From Corallium rubrum (Eukaryota; Cnidaria; Anthozoa; Scleralcyonacea; Coralliidae), in the NCBI GenBank assembly GCA_964035015.1, contig CAXIUP010000270.1, forward strand, positions 712,404 through 776,403: DNA of 64,000 nucleotides, read 5' to 3'. The position numbers and the translations under genes are program-made. Shown here piece by piece: positions 22,145-33,293 of the stretch (within the stretch, counting starts at the first letter, position 1; each line of letters opens with the position of its first letter). The notes below the pieces were generated by a model that did no database searches, had not been told where the DNA came from, and worked only from the letters and a program-made list of their open reading frames with translations.

Positions 22145-22215
22145 ACTAGAAATACATGAATGCAACAACCCCTCGCCCGCTTTTATTAAATGCTTTTTTT
22201 AAACACCCCCGGTAA
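22145..22215 (+). repeat. fragment of the dispersed repeat, copy C
   Basis: ACTAGAAATACATGAATGCA followed by ACAACCCCTCGCCCGCTTTT matches the starts of copies A and B, then similarity is lost. Confidence 0.6.
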
Positions 22216-22324
22216 CACACCTACCAAATACTGCTAAGATTGATACTGACACAGTAAATAAGGCAATGTTTTTGTGGGGTTATGGAAGTGTGGGGCAACT
22301 GCTCTATATATTTTTGTTTATCTG

Positions 22325-22585
22325 CGATGAGCTGGGTCCTGAGCGATTCCAAGGGACGATACTCGTAATTGAAAGCTGGATCTTGAGGAAGGCGATTAAG
22401 ACAAATGCTGATTTTTTAGCTGGGTCCTAATCTGCTCAAGACATATACTTTCACCGCGCGGATTTGAGCTGGATCCTGACAGGCGACTAGAACATATACT
22501 CAATGGAGTTGGATCCTAGTCTGCCCTGCAGGACATATACTCCGAGTTGGACCCTTGATCTATCTGGCTTAGGACATATACTCGT
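22325..22585 (+). repeat. diverged tandem repeat, about 60-bp unit
   Basis: Four to five units share the order GAGCTGGATCCT, a variable TCTG segment, and AGGACATATACTC. Units are heavily diverged, so the array is old. Confidence 0.6.
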
Positions 22586-23435
22586 ATGCAGAAATCAGAG
22601 CGATTTTTTAAGTAAAATTGGCTCTAGGCTAGATTGCCAAATTCCGTAGAGAAAACGTGAGGTCTATAGTAAAATTGCGACCTCATACTAGAGCAATTGC
22701 CTCAGACACTTCGTTTTTATTTCATAATTCAATTTAATTCATTAACATTTTGTATATATTGATACAACATTTCGTCTAACATTTTTGCTATCGTCATATC
22801 TCTAATTGTTCATAACTATAAATGTCAAGGAGCAGCAGTTCTGGTAAGCATGGTCGTAAACGATTGCAAAAGTTCCATGTTGCCGGTGATTGCATACATA
22901 TCTTTAGGTTGTGGAATAGTTTAAATCGTCCAATATATAGGTATAACATCCTATTTATTAAGCTAGGCCTAAGAGATCATATATGGTAATTACAGTAACC
23001 ATATTAAAATATCACATAACACAATATCATTAAAAGTAGCCCAACAATTGGTGAAAAAGGCTATTGCCTATGTTTTGGGGAGGTGGGTAGGGTGGGTAGT
23101 GGGTTTTCAGTCTTTACTGCTTGCGATCCAAGTAGGAATGATATTGAAATATGAATTTTACTAGGGTTTATGCCAATATATTTTACTATAGCACCATTGT
23201 TATTTGTGAATGAATCAAACAGAGTATCTGAACAATAATTAACGATACTGGGAGTAGTAGCCTACGGGTTTGGCAAGCAATAATGGAAGTCTGTTGATAG
23301 AGTCTTTCTTTGTTTAGACAGTTCTCCCGTTTAGGGCTATGTTGTCGTGTAGACAAAGAACTGTTTTTTTATGACGAGTAGCTCATACCCTTAGGACTAG
23401 TGCGGCCGGCCAGTATCGTTTAGTGCTAAAATTGT

Positions 23436-23610
23436 TATTGAATGGCGTCAGCTGGCCGGAAAGCCCGCCAAATTCTAAAACTACCTCACTTTTAGTTTGA
23501 TTTTTCTTCTTCTTATTTTATAAAACAAATAAAACATACCGCTCCCGTGCATATGTACTCTTATAAAGCTACGTTTGACGTCATTTGAATACGAAAGAAG
23601 TGTAACAGCA
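23436..23610. repeat. half of a foldback family found whole at 30.7-30.99 kb
   Basis: GAATGGCGTCAGCTGGCCGG, CATATGTACTCTTATAAAGC and TTTGACGTCATTTGAA match the reverse complement of about 30795-30975 almost without gaps. The sequence between here and 23692 is unassigned. Confidence 0.65.
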
Positions 23611-24014
23611 AAGGGAAATCACGAAAACGTCAGCTGTATATTGTTTAGGTTAAGCGAAAACTTGAAAATAACAAGAATCCTACCGTTTAATATACCTTTG
23701 GCCCTGGATTAAAGTAAAACAAACGTTCAATTGCACTCTTTAAAATAACAATAGAACTTTAGAATATTCATTAGCGCGAAACGACATTCAATAACGTTTT
23801 GGTCACATCAATAGCATTTATTGCATATGCATGACAAATAGTCCTGTTCAAATCCATTAACAAAAAAACAATAGCACTTACACACATTCATTTACAACAA
23901 AGGCGTATTCATTAAAGATCATACGTACGATCAATACGCAGCAGATGAACTACATTACATTCATGAAAACACTTTCATTCAGAACTGCGAGAAAAATACT
24001 AGAGTCTTAAATTA

Positions 24015-24279
24015 TCATTCTACAAACTCGCCGTTAAGGCAACGGGGCAGATAGGTTTGCATGTGCCTGAACCACGCATTACACTTCGGTACGGTTATGG
24101 TAGCGATGTTTCTCTCGGCGGCAGCCAACAAAACTCTTTTCCTATATTCGCCCAACGGAATGTGGTCTTGTCGTGCTCTTAGCCTGTCATTCATCTGCTG
24201 TTGAAAGATGGGTCGTGAAATATCGGCCTTTGTAGCAGCTTTTAACGCACTTATGCCATTTTCGACTATATTTAAAAAT
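24015..24279 (-). pseudogene. Tc1/mariner transposase, C-terminal part
   Basis: The - strand frame reads LNIVENGISALKAATKADIS, then RPIFQQQMNDRL, GEYRKRVLLAAAERNI and WFRHMQTYLPRCLNGEFVE before TGA at 24017-24015. This is the expected C-terminal tail following the LPPYSPFLN motif. Its first residues abut the insertion, and the motif's first half (LPPYSPFL) lies 3.4 kb away at about 27661-27687. Confidence 0.8.
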
Positions 24280-24421
24280 AGGTACGCAATGCGTACATGT
24301 GACTACCGCTGTTAAGTACAGAACGAGATACAGACTTGAAATGCATGAAAATGTGCGAAAAGCACAGACACACACACACAAAAATGGTGGATAAACCCTA
24401 GCCAGGGAACCACTCTAGTGG

Positions 24422-24507
24422 TGCTTTGAACAACCCAATTTAACTTTTATCCACTGTGGATAAAATTTTATCAGTGGATAAAATTTTATATTAGGTTGTT
24501 CAAAGCA
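24422..24507. mobile_element. 86-bp MITE
   Basis: Ends TGCTTTGAACAACC and GGTTGTTCAAAGCA, with an internal duplicated ATAAAATTTTAT block. Nested in the 3.4-kb insertion. Confidence 0.7.
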
Positions 24508-24591
24508 TCATTATTGCTGTTCTTTAGCTAGAACTTATCAACTAGATAAGCTATCTTGGCTTTGTACAACTCGCCCCAGATCATATACATG

Positions 24592-24710
24592 TAGATTATT
24601 TTTGTGGAAACGCCGTAAAATATTTATTTGCTAAGCTCTCAGCCTGTTGACTCAGGCTGAAACTGTTAGCAAATAAATAATTTTCATTGTGTTTCCACAA
24701 AAATAATCTA
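24592..24710. repeat. palindromic repeat with hammerhead-like centre
   Basis: Arms TAGATTATTTTTGTGGAAAC and inverse. The centre has a six-base stem (AGCCTG/CAGGCT) followed by GAAAC, then TGTTAGC. It is the same family as 44130-44287, and homology continues outside (ACATTATCGCC, AAAACTTTCAAAGAATTA). The CUGANGA box is degraded, so a folded ribozyme is unlikely. Confidence 0.65.
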
Positions 24711-25261
24711 TATACATTATCGCCTTAAAAACTTTCAAAGAATTAATCACTCCAGATAATCAACATTGTGTTCCAAAACAACATTTTACCTGCCATAAAT
24801 ATGCTGTCAGTGGCATTCAAGTGTAATGCACATCACTAATATTTTGTGATTCTGCTAGTATTTTAAATAACACAGTGCAACAATACTCAGTAATGTAGTT
24901 TCAACAGATATATTTCTTCATTTCAAGGTTTTCAACATATTCAAGGCTTTAAGTTTCCCAACACTTCACAATAGCTTTACAACAATTTATCAAAATATAC
25001 AATTGGTGGCATGTAGATTATAGAATGTTTCAGTACTTTCACAAGAGTTAGACTTCTGGTGTATCTACTATTCTGTGGGCAGATCACTGTAGCAGTTCTG
25101 GTGTCCACAAACGTTGGTTTCTTAATTTCTTTTACAAGATATTGAACAACACCTAAAACAAGTAAACAAAGCACCAAGTCAAGGTTTTGTAATGTCTATG
25201 TAACAGCCAACATATTTTGCTTAAACTAAGTTAAACTAACCTTATTTATACTGGATAACTC

Positions 25262-25502
25262 TATCAGTTATCCTCAGAGGTCAAGTACCGGCCCACCCTC
25301 ATTGGTCCAGTGTTACTACAGGAGGAAACCTGAGTACCCGGAGGAAACCTGTGGTGTTTGGTAGAGTCAAACTGGAAGCACTCTTCTCGCATGTGGCCCA
25401 GGTGAATTATTTTAATCAGATAACGGCACCGTGCAGGTATTGAACCCAGTTTGCAGAGGTGAAAGGCACGTGCACTAACCACTATGCCACCAACACCACC
25501 TA
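25262..25502 (-). mobile_element. tRNA-derived SINE
   Basis: On the - strand the head has an A box (TGGCATAGTGGTTAGTGC) and a B box (GGTTCAATACC). A central domain follows (AGTGCTTCCAGTTTGACTC, then ACAGGTTTCCTCCGGGTACTC repeated), ending near CTCTGAGGATAAC. A second copy is at 13845-13999. The GGTTTCCTCC/GGGTACTC part is shared with the 5S-derived SINE at 34069-34398. Confidence 0.8.
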
Positions 25503-26754
25503 GCATAAATTTCTTATATACAATGTATATAGTGTAAATACAGGGCAGTGTTATATATACTTCTCGAACTCATTAATAATTCACAAACCAAACAGATAGG
25601 AAAATCATAAGCGAGACAAAGGTTTGGTATGTGATCAAACAATTCATTTCCTGATTTGTTTGATCATGAAACAATGAAAGTTGTGTTTGATCTAATATCA
25701 AAACACCTAGCTCGAAGTTGGTTAAAACACACTTCTCACTCTTAGTGTATGCACTGGTGTATGATATATACATGTACTGTACATGCAGTACAAACATGAG
25801 TCACTGACCAGTGAGCACAACACACAATTCAACCAAAATTAAACTTAAACTTATAAAGCGATTTTATCATTATAAATAATTGCTGCCGAGCGTAGCGAGG
25901 CAGCTCACTAATCTTGACATGGGTTTCCTGTGTCTCGTGTCCAGACCTCTTTGCCGAGTTATGTATAGTCAACGGAATCGAGATTTTGAGAGTTTATTTA
26001 TTTATTTATTTGTTGAGCATTTTATGACGTTTTGTGACGTAGGAAGTTTCTTACAACTTACATCATATACGCCAGAAGGATTGGTTTGTTGAAATTGCAT
26101 GAAACGTTTGACGTTCGAAGCATGGTTTTGAAGTTGGTCAACAGTCAACACCACGACGGCGATGGATTTTCTGAACTGAATCACACTTGTTCTTGGCTAC
26201 AAATGAACACCCTTGTTGTCTTAGGACCTTATACAATTTTAGTGAGGAGATTTTATCTTGTCGAGGTAAGATAACAGTTTCTAACAACCACGGCTACAAC
26301 TGACAACTGTGTTTCTTGGTAGGAGATTTCACGGTTGTTTTCTTTTATTTTTAGGTGTATATTGGTGTGGGTTCATTGTGTTTGCACTGATCAGCATTCT
26401 GATCAGACGCTACTATAATATATCTACGTGTGTGTATTTTTACTTATACAAATTCTGCAAAATAATCTGATGGGCTCAATGGTACATTGCTGTATAATTT
26501 TATTAAAGCTCTAGATTTGTCAAAACATATTAAGCACTTGGAATTCCATTGACAATTTTGCCACAGCATCAGAGCAAGAGGTGTGATTATCCTGTCAAAA
26601 CCCTTGTTGTTTTCAATCTTATAATTAAAAAATATAGAAGAGATGTGTTAATACTCTGGCTATTGTAATTAATATAATTACATTTTTGGACTTCCCAGTC
26701 TTCTTCGCAGGAAACTCTGTGGACTCTTATGGTGAAGAGGTGAAAAAAAATTGG

Positions 26755-27030
26755 ATGGAGTGGGCAATCTCAAGTGGAATGGGCAATCTTGGGTGGAGTG
26801 GGCAATCTTGGGTGGAGTGGGCAATCTTGGGTGGAGTGGGTAATCTTGGGTGGAGTGGGTAATCTTGGGTGGAGTAGGCAATTTTGTGTGGAGTGGTCAA
26901 TCTCGGGTGGAGTGGGCAATATCGGGTGAAGTGGGCAGTCTTGAGTGGTGTGGGTAATCGTGGGTGGAGGGGGCAGTCTTGAGTGGTGTGAGCAATCTTG
27001 GGTAGTGTGGGTAATCTTGGGTGGAGTGGG
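26755..27030. repeat. 19-bp minisatellite
   Basis: About 14 units of AGTGGGCAATCTTGGGTGG with substitutions. Long proline/threonine/serine-rich open frames on the - strand are a by-product. Confidence 0.9.
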
Positions 27031-27659
27031 CAAGAGGGGTGTCACATTGGTCACGGACCGCAGATACTTGCCTGTGGAGTAGGCTAAAGGTTTTTGCCCA
27101 TTTCGAGGCAGCACTTCACTTGCGGTAGTAACTTCTAGTTTAGGTATATATCAGTTTCTTCGATAAAAGAAGGTTGTAGGCCTAACTTCTAGCAAACTTT
27201 ATAAGCTGAATATTTCTAGTACTGCTATAAGTACAGTACTCTGTTTCCGATCAAGTACTTATAGATTTTGTATATAGTATATAGTATATAAGATAAACAA
27301 CGTCACAGTTTTGAAACTATTTCTTACCTTGTATAAACTGATCAATGTGGACAGAAACCGTTCCAAGAAGAAAAGATTTGCAAAGTAATAATTAACACTT
27401 TCAAAAATCAAAACTGTCATCGAGAGAGCAACCAAAATACAAAGACGAGATTCACTTTAGTTTATTCCCCGCGAGGCCACGAAAACAACTCGAGTACTTC
27501 CCGAATACTTGGCGATCAATGGCGATCTTCTTGACTATATAGCGATCGCGTCGAATATCTGGCGATGGCTGCACGAGTATGACGTAAGTGCGATCCAAGA
27601 CAATCGCGCAAGCAAGCAACACGCCGACATTATGGCTACCGCTCACAGGTCAGCGGTAG

Positions 27660-28440
27660 TCACAAAAATGGAGAATACGGTGGAAGAATTCGCAGTTCAA
27701 TATGTTCTGCGGGAGTTTGTGCCGGGCGATGAGGTGGTGCGGCAAATGTTCTGCACACTCTTGTAGGAATGCTTGAAACCTGGGGGAAGTTGTGCCCCCG
27801 ATGTGCATAGAGTGATGTACCAGCCCAAATGTAGATGAAACTGCAAGGGTGATGGTAACGTTGTTTCCTTTTTGACCAGCCACCTGACGATATGCTCTCT
27901 GTCTCTGTCCTCGTAGAGCTCTTCCTTGACTTCTGGCCGTCCATATATTGAAGCCGCATTCGTCAACAAATACGACCTGGTTGCGAATAGCTTCTTCAAG
28001 AAACCTGACTGCATGCTGACGACGCTTCTGGATTACATCTGGTCTGTTTCGTTTAGCAGGGCATCGACGAATCAGTTTAACGGTGTATAACATACCGTCC
28101 AAAATTTTGCCAATTGTTCGTGAATGAACATGGGCTTTTGAGGCAACCTTTCTCGCAGCGTTATGTTTATCGCAGCAGAGTTAAAACGGGATTCTCGTCG
28201 AGTATAGCCGCAATACATCGCCTCATTTCTTCATCAACTGTGACATGGTTTCGCCCGCCACGAGCTCTTTCGTTCATACGTCCTTCCTCTAGATACCTTC
28301 TAACAATACCCCTCGATGTTGATCGGTTGATGCCAAAGGTATCGGCAACAGATAAATAGCCTTGTTTGGGTCGTCAAATGCTCTCACTAAACGTTCTCGA
28401 TTTTCCTGACTGATGCGTTGCATTCTGTGATGATGTGCCA
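27660..28440 (-). pseudogene. Tc1/mariner (IS630-type) transposase, N-terminal and catalytic part
   Basis: Starts MAHHHRMQRISQENRE at 28440. After a one-base shift (about 28365) it continues GYLSVADTFGINRSTSRGIV (helix-turn-helix) and RYLEEGRMNERARGG. A second break near 28170 is followed by LRERLPQKP and then the catalytic region with VFVDECGFNIWTARS, GQKGNNVT and FGLVHHS. The second catalytic aspartate (normally in a DN motif before PHR) is not visible: the frame shifts near 27720 into PAEHIELRILPPYSPFL. At least three frameshifts plus the 3.4-kb insertion make it inactive. Confidence 0.8.
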
Positions 28441-28832
28441 TGTTCTATAAGTAATATTGACACTGAACTTCCTTTGGCATTACTTGTAGTTTGCATTCTT
28501 TGCTTCTCTGACGCAATTTATTGATCGTACGTATGATCTTTAATGAATACGCCTTTGTTGTAAATGAATGTATATAAGTGCTATATTGGTTTTTTGTTAA
28601 TGATTTGAACAGGACTATTTGTCATGCATATGTAATAAATGCTACTGATGTGACCAAAACGTTATTGATTGTCATTTCGCGCTAATAAATATTCTAAAGT
28701 TCTATTGTTATTTTAAAGAGTGGAATTGAATGTTTGTTTTACTTTAATGCAGGGCCAAAGGTGTACTTTAAAACGATTTGACCACGGTCGAGTGACTACA
28801 AACACTGCAATTCAGATCGAGTTTTTGTTTAC

Positions 28833-29002
28833 CATAGACCACTTTCATATATTCTTTTATGTGCATCTAAATAAGCCTTCCTAGCCTCGTTATGAAGCAA
28901 AGATTCTTTTGAATTGCAGACACACAAACGAGGCTAGAAAGGCTTATTAAGATGCACATAAAAGAATATTCAAATTAGTTACTATTATGAAAGTGGTCTA
29001 TA
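28833..29002. mobile_element. 170-bp MITE
   Basis: Ends ATAGACCACTTTCAT and the inverse ATGAAAGTGGTCTAT, with a second inner inverted block (TTATGTGCATCT.AATAAGCC and CGAGGCTAG). Terminal TA dinucleotides suggest a Tc1/mariner-type MITE. Confidence 0.75.
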
Positions 29003-29214
29003 CGGCGTTTTGTTTCTTCAAGTTCTTTGGTTTCTCTTCAAGATATATATTAAACGGGTTGTTTGTATCCTTCTTTTCTTCGTGCTCCATTTCATCTCGT
29101 TTAAATAAACGAAAGCAAAATACTATTTGTTTGAGAGTTTATAGTTTTCTTCGTCGGTAGTCACCAGTGTCCAACTATTCTTACCGCGTGACACCGTACC
29201 AAACATATATATAT

Positions 29215-29345
29215 ATAAACTATTTCACAGATTTCGTCTCCCTCGCTTTTTCTACATGCGTGTAAAATGGACTCCACGCGTGTCGAGATTAGCACCCTCA
29301 CCGGGCTCCGGGCCTTCGGCCCTACGCCTGGGCTCGGGGATAAAA
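29215..29345 (+). repeat. 3' end of a dispersed repeat copy
   Basis: CGCGTGTCGAGATTAGCACC followed by the CTCACCGGGCTCCGGGCCTT-type GC-rich hairpin. The same end occurs at about 20130-20182 and 31110-31202. Copy B begins 160 bp downstream, so two copies lie nearly head to tail. Confidence 0.6.
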
Positions 29346-30039
29346 GAAATAAAAAACTTAGTCGCTGTGCGATTATCGACTTATTATGCACTCGAGAAAT
29401 TAGTAAAACACTCGGCTATAGCCTCGTGCTTTACACGCATCTCTCGTGCATTATAACTCGATAATCGCCCGCGACATGTTTTTTTATTTCTTAAATATAA
29501 TATAATACTAGAAATACATAAACGCAACGATCGCCTCTCGCCCGCTTTTAAAACATTAAATATACATAAATAGCCCACCCACCACCACCAATTAAAATAA
29601 GCACCTGATCTGTTTTTCTATACAAATATAAACACCCTTGCCCTCCTGGCCTCCTTTACATCCTTTTATCACTTTTATGAATGTAGTTTTTCTATTATTG
29701 ACCAATTTACAAAGCAATGTTTTATTTCAAAATAATAAAACAGTGGCTGAGGAAAAACTTGTGTCACGACCTAAAGCACCAGAAACTGATAGCAAAAACA
29801 CACAATAATTACAGACGCTTATATCAAGGTGCCTATTAAACTGTTTTAATAATATGATTCCTCATGTTCCTAATATTATGTTGAACCTCAGAACAGAAAG
29901 AAACGTAGGTACCAGCCTGAAAACTATAGGTATAAGAGAGGAAAAGCTAACCATAATGCTATCTTTCACTCGAACCATGGAAAAAACCGCCTGGGAAAAT
30001 GTATATTATTTGTCAAGATTTTTGCTGTTTTAACTGAGT

Positions 30040-30140
30040 TTAACTCATTCCTGTCCGGGGGCTTCCCCAGAGGTGAATAAAATCGTCTGGCGTTAGCCAG
30101 AATAAAATACTAAAGACCACTTCGGACAAGAAAGAGTTAA
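30040..30140. mobile_element. TTAA-ended MITE (TTAACCC family)
   Basis: Ends TTAACTCATTCCTGTCCG and CGGACAAGAAAGAGTTAA, core AAAATCGTCTGGCGTTAGCC then AGAATAAAATACTAAAG. Confidence 0.75.
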
Positions 30141-30694
30141 TACTAAAAAGGTTTCGGATATATACCGACTCCAATCAGCTAATGAAATCTGGTAAGTTAA
30201 ATGAGAATCACTGCTTACCGTTAAATTTTCTTTTGACTCTGCTCGTAGCCCGTATGCCAGCTCGTAGCCGTATGGCAGTGTTTGTAGCATCTGGCGTTTG
30301 GTTTCCGTGGTTTTCTCGTTCGGTTCTTAGCAAAAAGCAATCAATTTTCTTCAAAATGTGAAAAGCTGTTTGTGTTGATGTTCCTTCCAATTCACTGTTC
30401 TCTCTCGAGCCAAGATATACCAGTGCATAAGTCTTTTGCTGGCTTTGAACAGACACACGAAGAAACATCTTTTTGTTTGTTTCAGTCACATTTAGCGGCA
30501 TTTTTTCCGATCTTTATCGCAATTTTTCATGCTTTTCCAATGGTTCAGTCTAGTCGTGTTTAATATTGTCTGGTTCATCCCACTGCAACATCTCTTCTTG
30601 GCTTCCTTTTTCGGTCATTTGTAAACCAATTTTTCTGACAAAGATTTTGTTTCGCTTCAGCCGCGAAAGTTGACGATTTGATGTATATACATTT

Positions 30695-30890
30695 AACAAA
30701 TAAAACATAAAGCTCCGTGCATATGTACTCTTATAAAAGCACGTTTGACGTCATTTGAACACGAAAGAAGTTGAGTAGAGGCACGAAGCGATACCCGAGT
30801 ACCTTTACACTTCTTTCGTGTTCAAATTACGTCAAACGTACTTTTACAAGAGTACATATGTACAGGAGCGGTATGTTTTATTTGTTTTAT
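30695..30890. mobile_element. foldback element
   Basis: About 85-bp arms around CATATGTACTC, GTTTGACGTCATTTGAACAC and GAAAGAAG, separated by a 25-bp loop. The right arm extends to 30990 with sequence shared by 23436-23610. Confidence 0.7.
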
Positions 30891-31202
30891 AAAATAAGAA
30901 GAGAAAAAATTAAACTAAAAGTGAGATAGTTTAGGAATTTGGCGGGCTTTTCCGGCCAGCTGACGCCATTCTACGCCATTTTACGTCATTCATGATCTCT
31001 GTTCTCTTATAAATGCACAGAGCCCAGCCAATCAGACCGTGCGTAGAGGGCGCCTTATTTTATAAATACATATACATATAAACATCTCGCAGAATTTCTT
31101 TCCCACACGCGTGTAATTTCCCATGTAAGTGGACTGCGCGCGTGTCGAGATTAGCACCCTCGCCCAGGCTCCGGGCTTTCGGCCCTCCGCCCCAGCTCGG
31201 GT

Positions 31203-31855
31203 ATGATATAATATAATACAATACAATACAATACAATACAATACAATACAATACAATACAATACAATACAATACAATACAATACAATACAATACAATACA
31301 ATACAGTACAGTGCAGTGCAGTGTAGTGCAGTGCAGTGCAGTGCAGCTGAGCAGTGCAGTGCAGTGCAGTGCAGTGCAGTGCAGTGCAGTGCAGTGCAGT
31401 GCAGTGCAGTGCAGTGCAGTGCAGTGCAGTGCAGTGCAGTGCAGTGCAATGCAATGCAATGCAATGCAATACAATACAATACAATACAATACAATACGAT
31501 ACAATACAATATAATATAATATAGTATAGTATAGTATAATGTAATGTAACGTAACGTAACGTAACATAGTGCAGTGCAGTGCAGTGCGGTGCGGTGGGGT
31601 GTGGAGTGGAGTGCAGTGCAGTGCAGTGCAGTGCAGTGCAGTGCAGTGCAATGCAATGCAACGCAATCCAATGCAATACAATACAATACAATACGATACA
31701 ATACAATACAATATAATATAATATAGTATAGTATAGTATAATGTAATGTAACGTAACGTAACGTAACATAGTGCAGTGCAGTGCAGTGCGGTGCGGTGCG
31801 GTGGGGTGTGGAGTGGAGTGGAGTGGAGTGGAGTGCAGTGGAGTGCAGTGCAGAG
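31203..31855. repeat. pentanucleotide array with stepwise changing unit
   Basis: All units are 5 bp. Along the array the unit passes through ATACA, GTACA, GTGCA, ATGCA, ATACA, ATATA, GTATA, ATGTA, ACGTA and GTGCA blocks, each differing from its neighbour mainly by one transition. The same series is run through twice (31205-31570 and 31565-31790). Open frames across it reflect the absence of stops and are not genes. Confidence 0.95.
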
Positions 31856-33293
31856 CGGAGCGTGGAGCGGAGCGTGGAGCGGAGCGTGGAGCGGAGCGTG
31901 GAGCGGAGCGTGGAGCGGAGCGTGGAGCGGAGCGTGGAGCGGAGCGTGGAGCGGAGCGTGGAGCGGAGCGTGGGCGGAGCGTGGAGCGGAGCGTGGAGCG
32001 GAGCGTGGAGCGGAGCGTGGGCGGAGCGTGGGCGGAGCGTGGGCGGAGCGTGGGCGGAGCGTGGGCGGAGCGTGGGCGGAGCGTGGGCGGAGCGTGGGCG
32101 GAGCGTGGGCGGAGCGTGGGCGGAGCGTGGAGCGGAGCGTGGAGCGGAGCGTGGGCGGAGCGTGGGCGGAGCGTGGGCGGAGCGTGGAGCGGAGCGTGGA
32201 GCGGAGCGTGGGCGGAGCGTGGGCGGAGCGTGGGCGGAGCGTGGGCGGAGCGTGGGCGGAGCGTGGGCGGAGCGTGGGCGGAGCGTGGGCGGAGCGTGGG
32301 CGGAGCGTGGGCGGAGCGTGGGCGGAGCGTGGGCGGAGCGTGGGCGGAGCGTGGGCGGAGCGTGGGCGGAGCGTGGGCGGAGCGTGGGCGGAGCGTGGGC
32401 GGAGCGTGGAGCGGAGCGTGGGCGGAGCGTGGGCGGAGCGTGGGCGGAGCGTGGAGCGGAGCGTGGGCGGAGCGTGGGCGGAGCGTGGGCGGAGCGTGGG
32501 CGGAGCGTGGGCGGAGCGTGGGCGGAGCGTGGGCGGAGCGTGGGCGGAGCGTGGGCGGAGCGTGGGCGGAGCGTGGGCGGAGCGTGGGCGGAGCGTGGGC
32601 GGAGCGTGGGCGGAGCGTGGGCGGAGCGTGGGCGGAGCGTGGGCGGAGCGTGGGCGGAGCGTGGGCGGAGCGTGGGCGGAGCGTGGAGCGGAGCGTGGGC
32701 GGAGCGTGGGCGGAGCGTGGGCGGAGCGTGGGCGGAGCGTGGAGCGGAGCGTGGGCGGAGCGTGGGCGGAGCGTGGGCGGAGCGTGGGCGGAGCGTGGGC
32801 GGAGCGTGGGCGGAGCGTGGAGCGGAGCGTGGAGCGGAGCGTGGGCGGAGCGTGGAGCGGAGCGTGGGCGGAGCGTGGGCGGAGCGTGGAGCGGAGCGTG
32901 GGCGGAGCGTGGGCGGAGCGTGGGCGGAGCGTGAGCGGAGCGGGGCGGAGCGTGGGCGGAGCGTGGGCGGAGCGTGGAGCGGAGCGTGGGCGGAGCGTGG
33001 AGCGGAGCGTGGAGCGGAGCGTGGAGCGGAGCGTGGAGCGGAGCGTGGGCGGAGCGTGGGCGGAGCGTGGGCGGAGCGTGGGCGGAGCGTGGAGCGGAGC
33101 GTGGGCGGAGCGTGGAGCGGAGCGTGGAGCGGAGCGTGGAGCGGAGCGTGGAGCGGAGCGAGGAGCGGAGCGTGGAGCGGAGCGTGGAGCGGAGCGTGGA
33201 GCGGAGCGTGGAGCGGAGCGTGGAGCGGAGCGTGGAGCGGAGCGTGGAGCGGAGCGTGGAGCGGAGCGCGGAGCGGAGTGCGGAGCGGAGTGC
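31856..33293 (+). repeat. 11/12-bp minisatellite (GGAGCGTGGGC and GGAGCGTGGAGC)
   Basis: A 1.4-kb array mixing two units that differ by one base of length. Runs of the 12-mer are at both ends and 11-mer runs dominate the middle. All three forward frames are open for hundreds of codons, giving the same AERGRSVGGAW-like peptide in each, which is what an 11-bp stop-free period predicts. Confidence 0.95.

Larger units (their letters stand above)
24281..27664 (-). mobile_element. 3.4-kb non-autonomous insertion with Helentron-like ends
   Basis: It splits the Tc1 transposase exactly inside LPPYSPFL|N. On the - strand one end begins TGTGACTACCGCTG (27664-27651). The other has the inverse CAGCGGTAGTCACA (24311-24298) followed by a 7-bp perfect hairpin, GTACGCA-T-TGCGTAC (24296-24282), before the T-rich target. 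Asymmetric inverted ends, a 3' hairpin, insertion in a T run and an internal 19-bp minisatellite are known Helentron/HINE traits. The interior has no Rep/helicase and contains a MITE, a hammerhead-like palindrome and a SINE. The class is inferred. Confidence 0.6.
23693..28763. mobile_element. Tc1/mariner (IS630-type) element with long TIRs, interrupted
   Basis: Flanked by TA on both sides (23691-23692 and 28764-28765). Inverted repeats of about 245 bp (23693-23938 and 28519-28763) begin TACCTTTGGCCCTG or CACCTTTGGCCCTG and end GATCATACGTACGATCAATA. The transposase is on the - strand in two parts (28440-27660 and 24279-24015). Without the 3.4-kb insertion at about 24281-27664 the element would be about 1.7 kb, the usual size for the superfamily. 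Confidence 0.85.
29507..31202 (+). repeat. dispersed 1.7-kb non-coding repeat, copy B
   Basis: Collinear with copy A (18371-20182), from ACTAGAAATACATAAACGCA to the GC-rich end. Interrupted by a MITE (30040-30140) and a foldback (30695-30890) not present at the matching place in copy A. Confidence 0.65.

Noticed and set aside
26678..27114. Proline/threonine-rich - strand ORF
   Set aside because: Coincides with the 19-bp minisatellite.
31032..31769. - strand ORFs of 186-245 codons rich in LYCIVLYCI and ALHCTALHC
   Set aside because: Translation of pentanucleotide repeats without stop codons; no domain.
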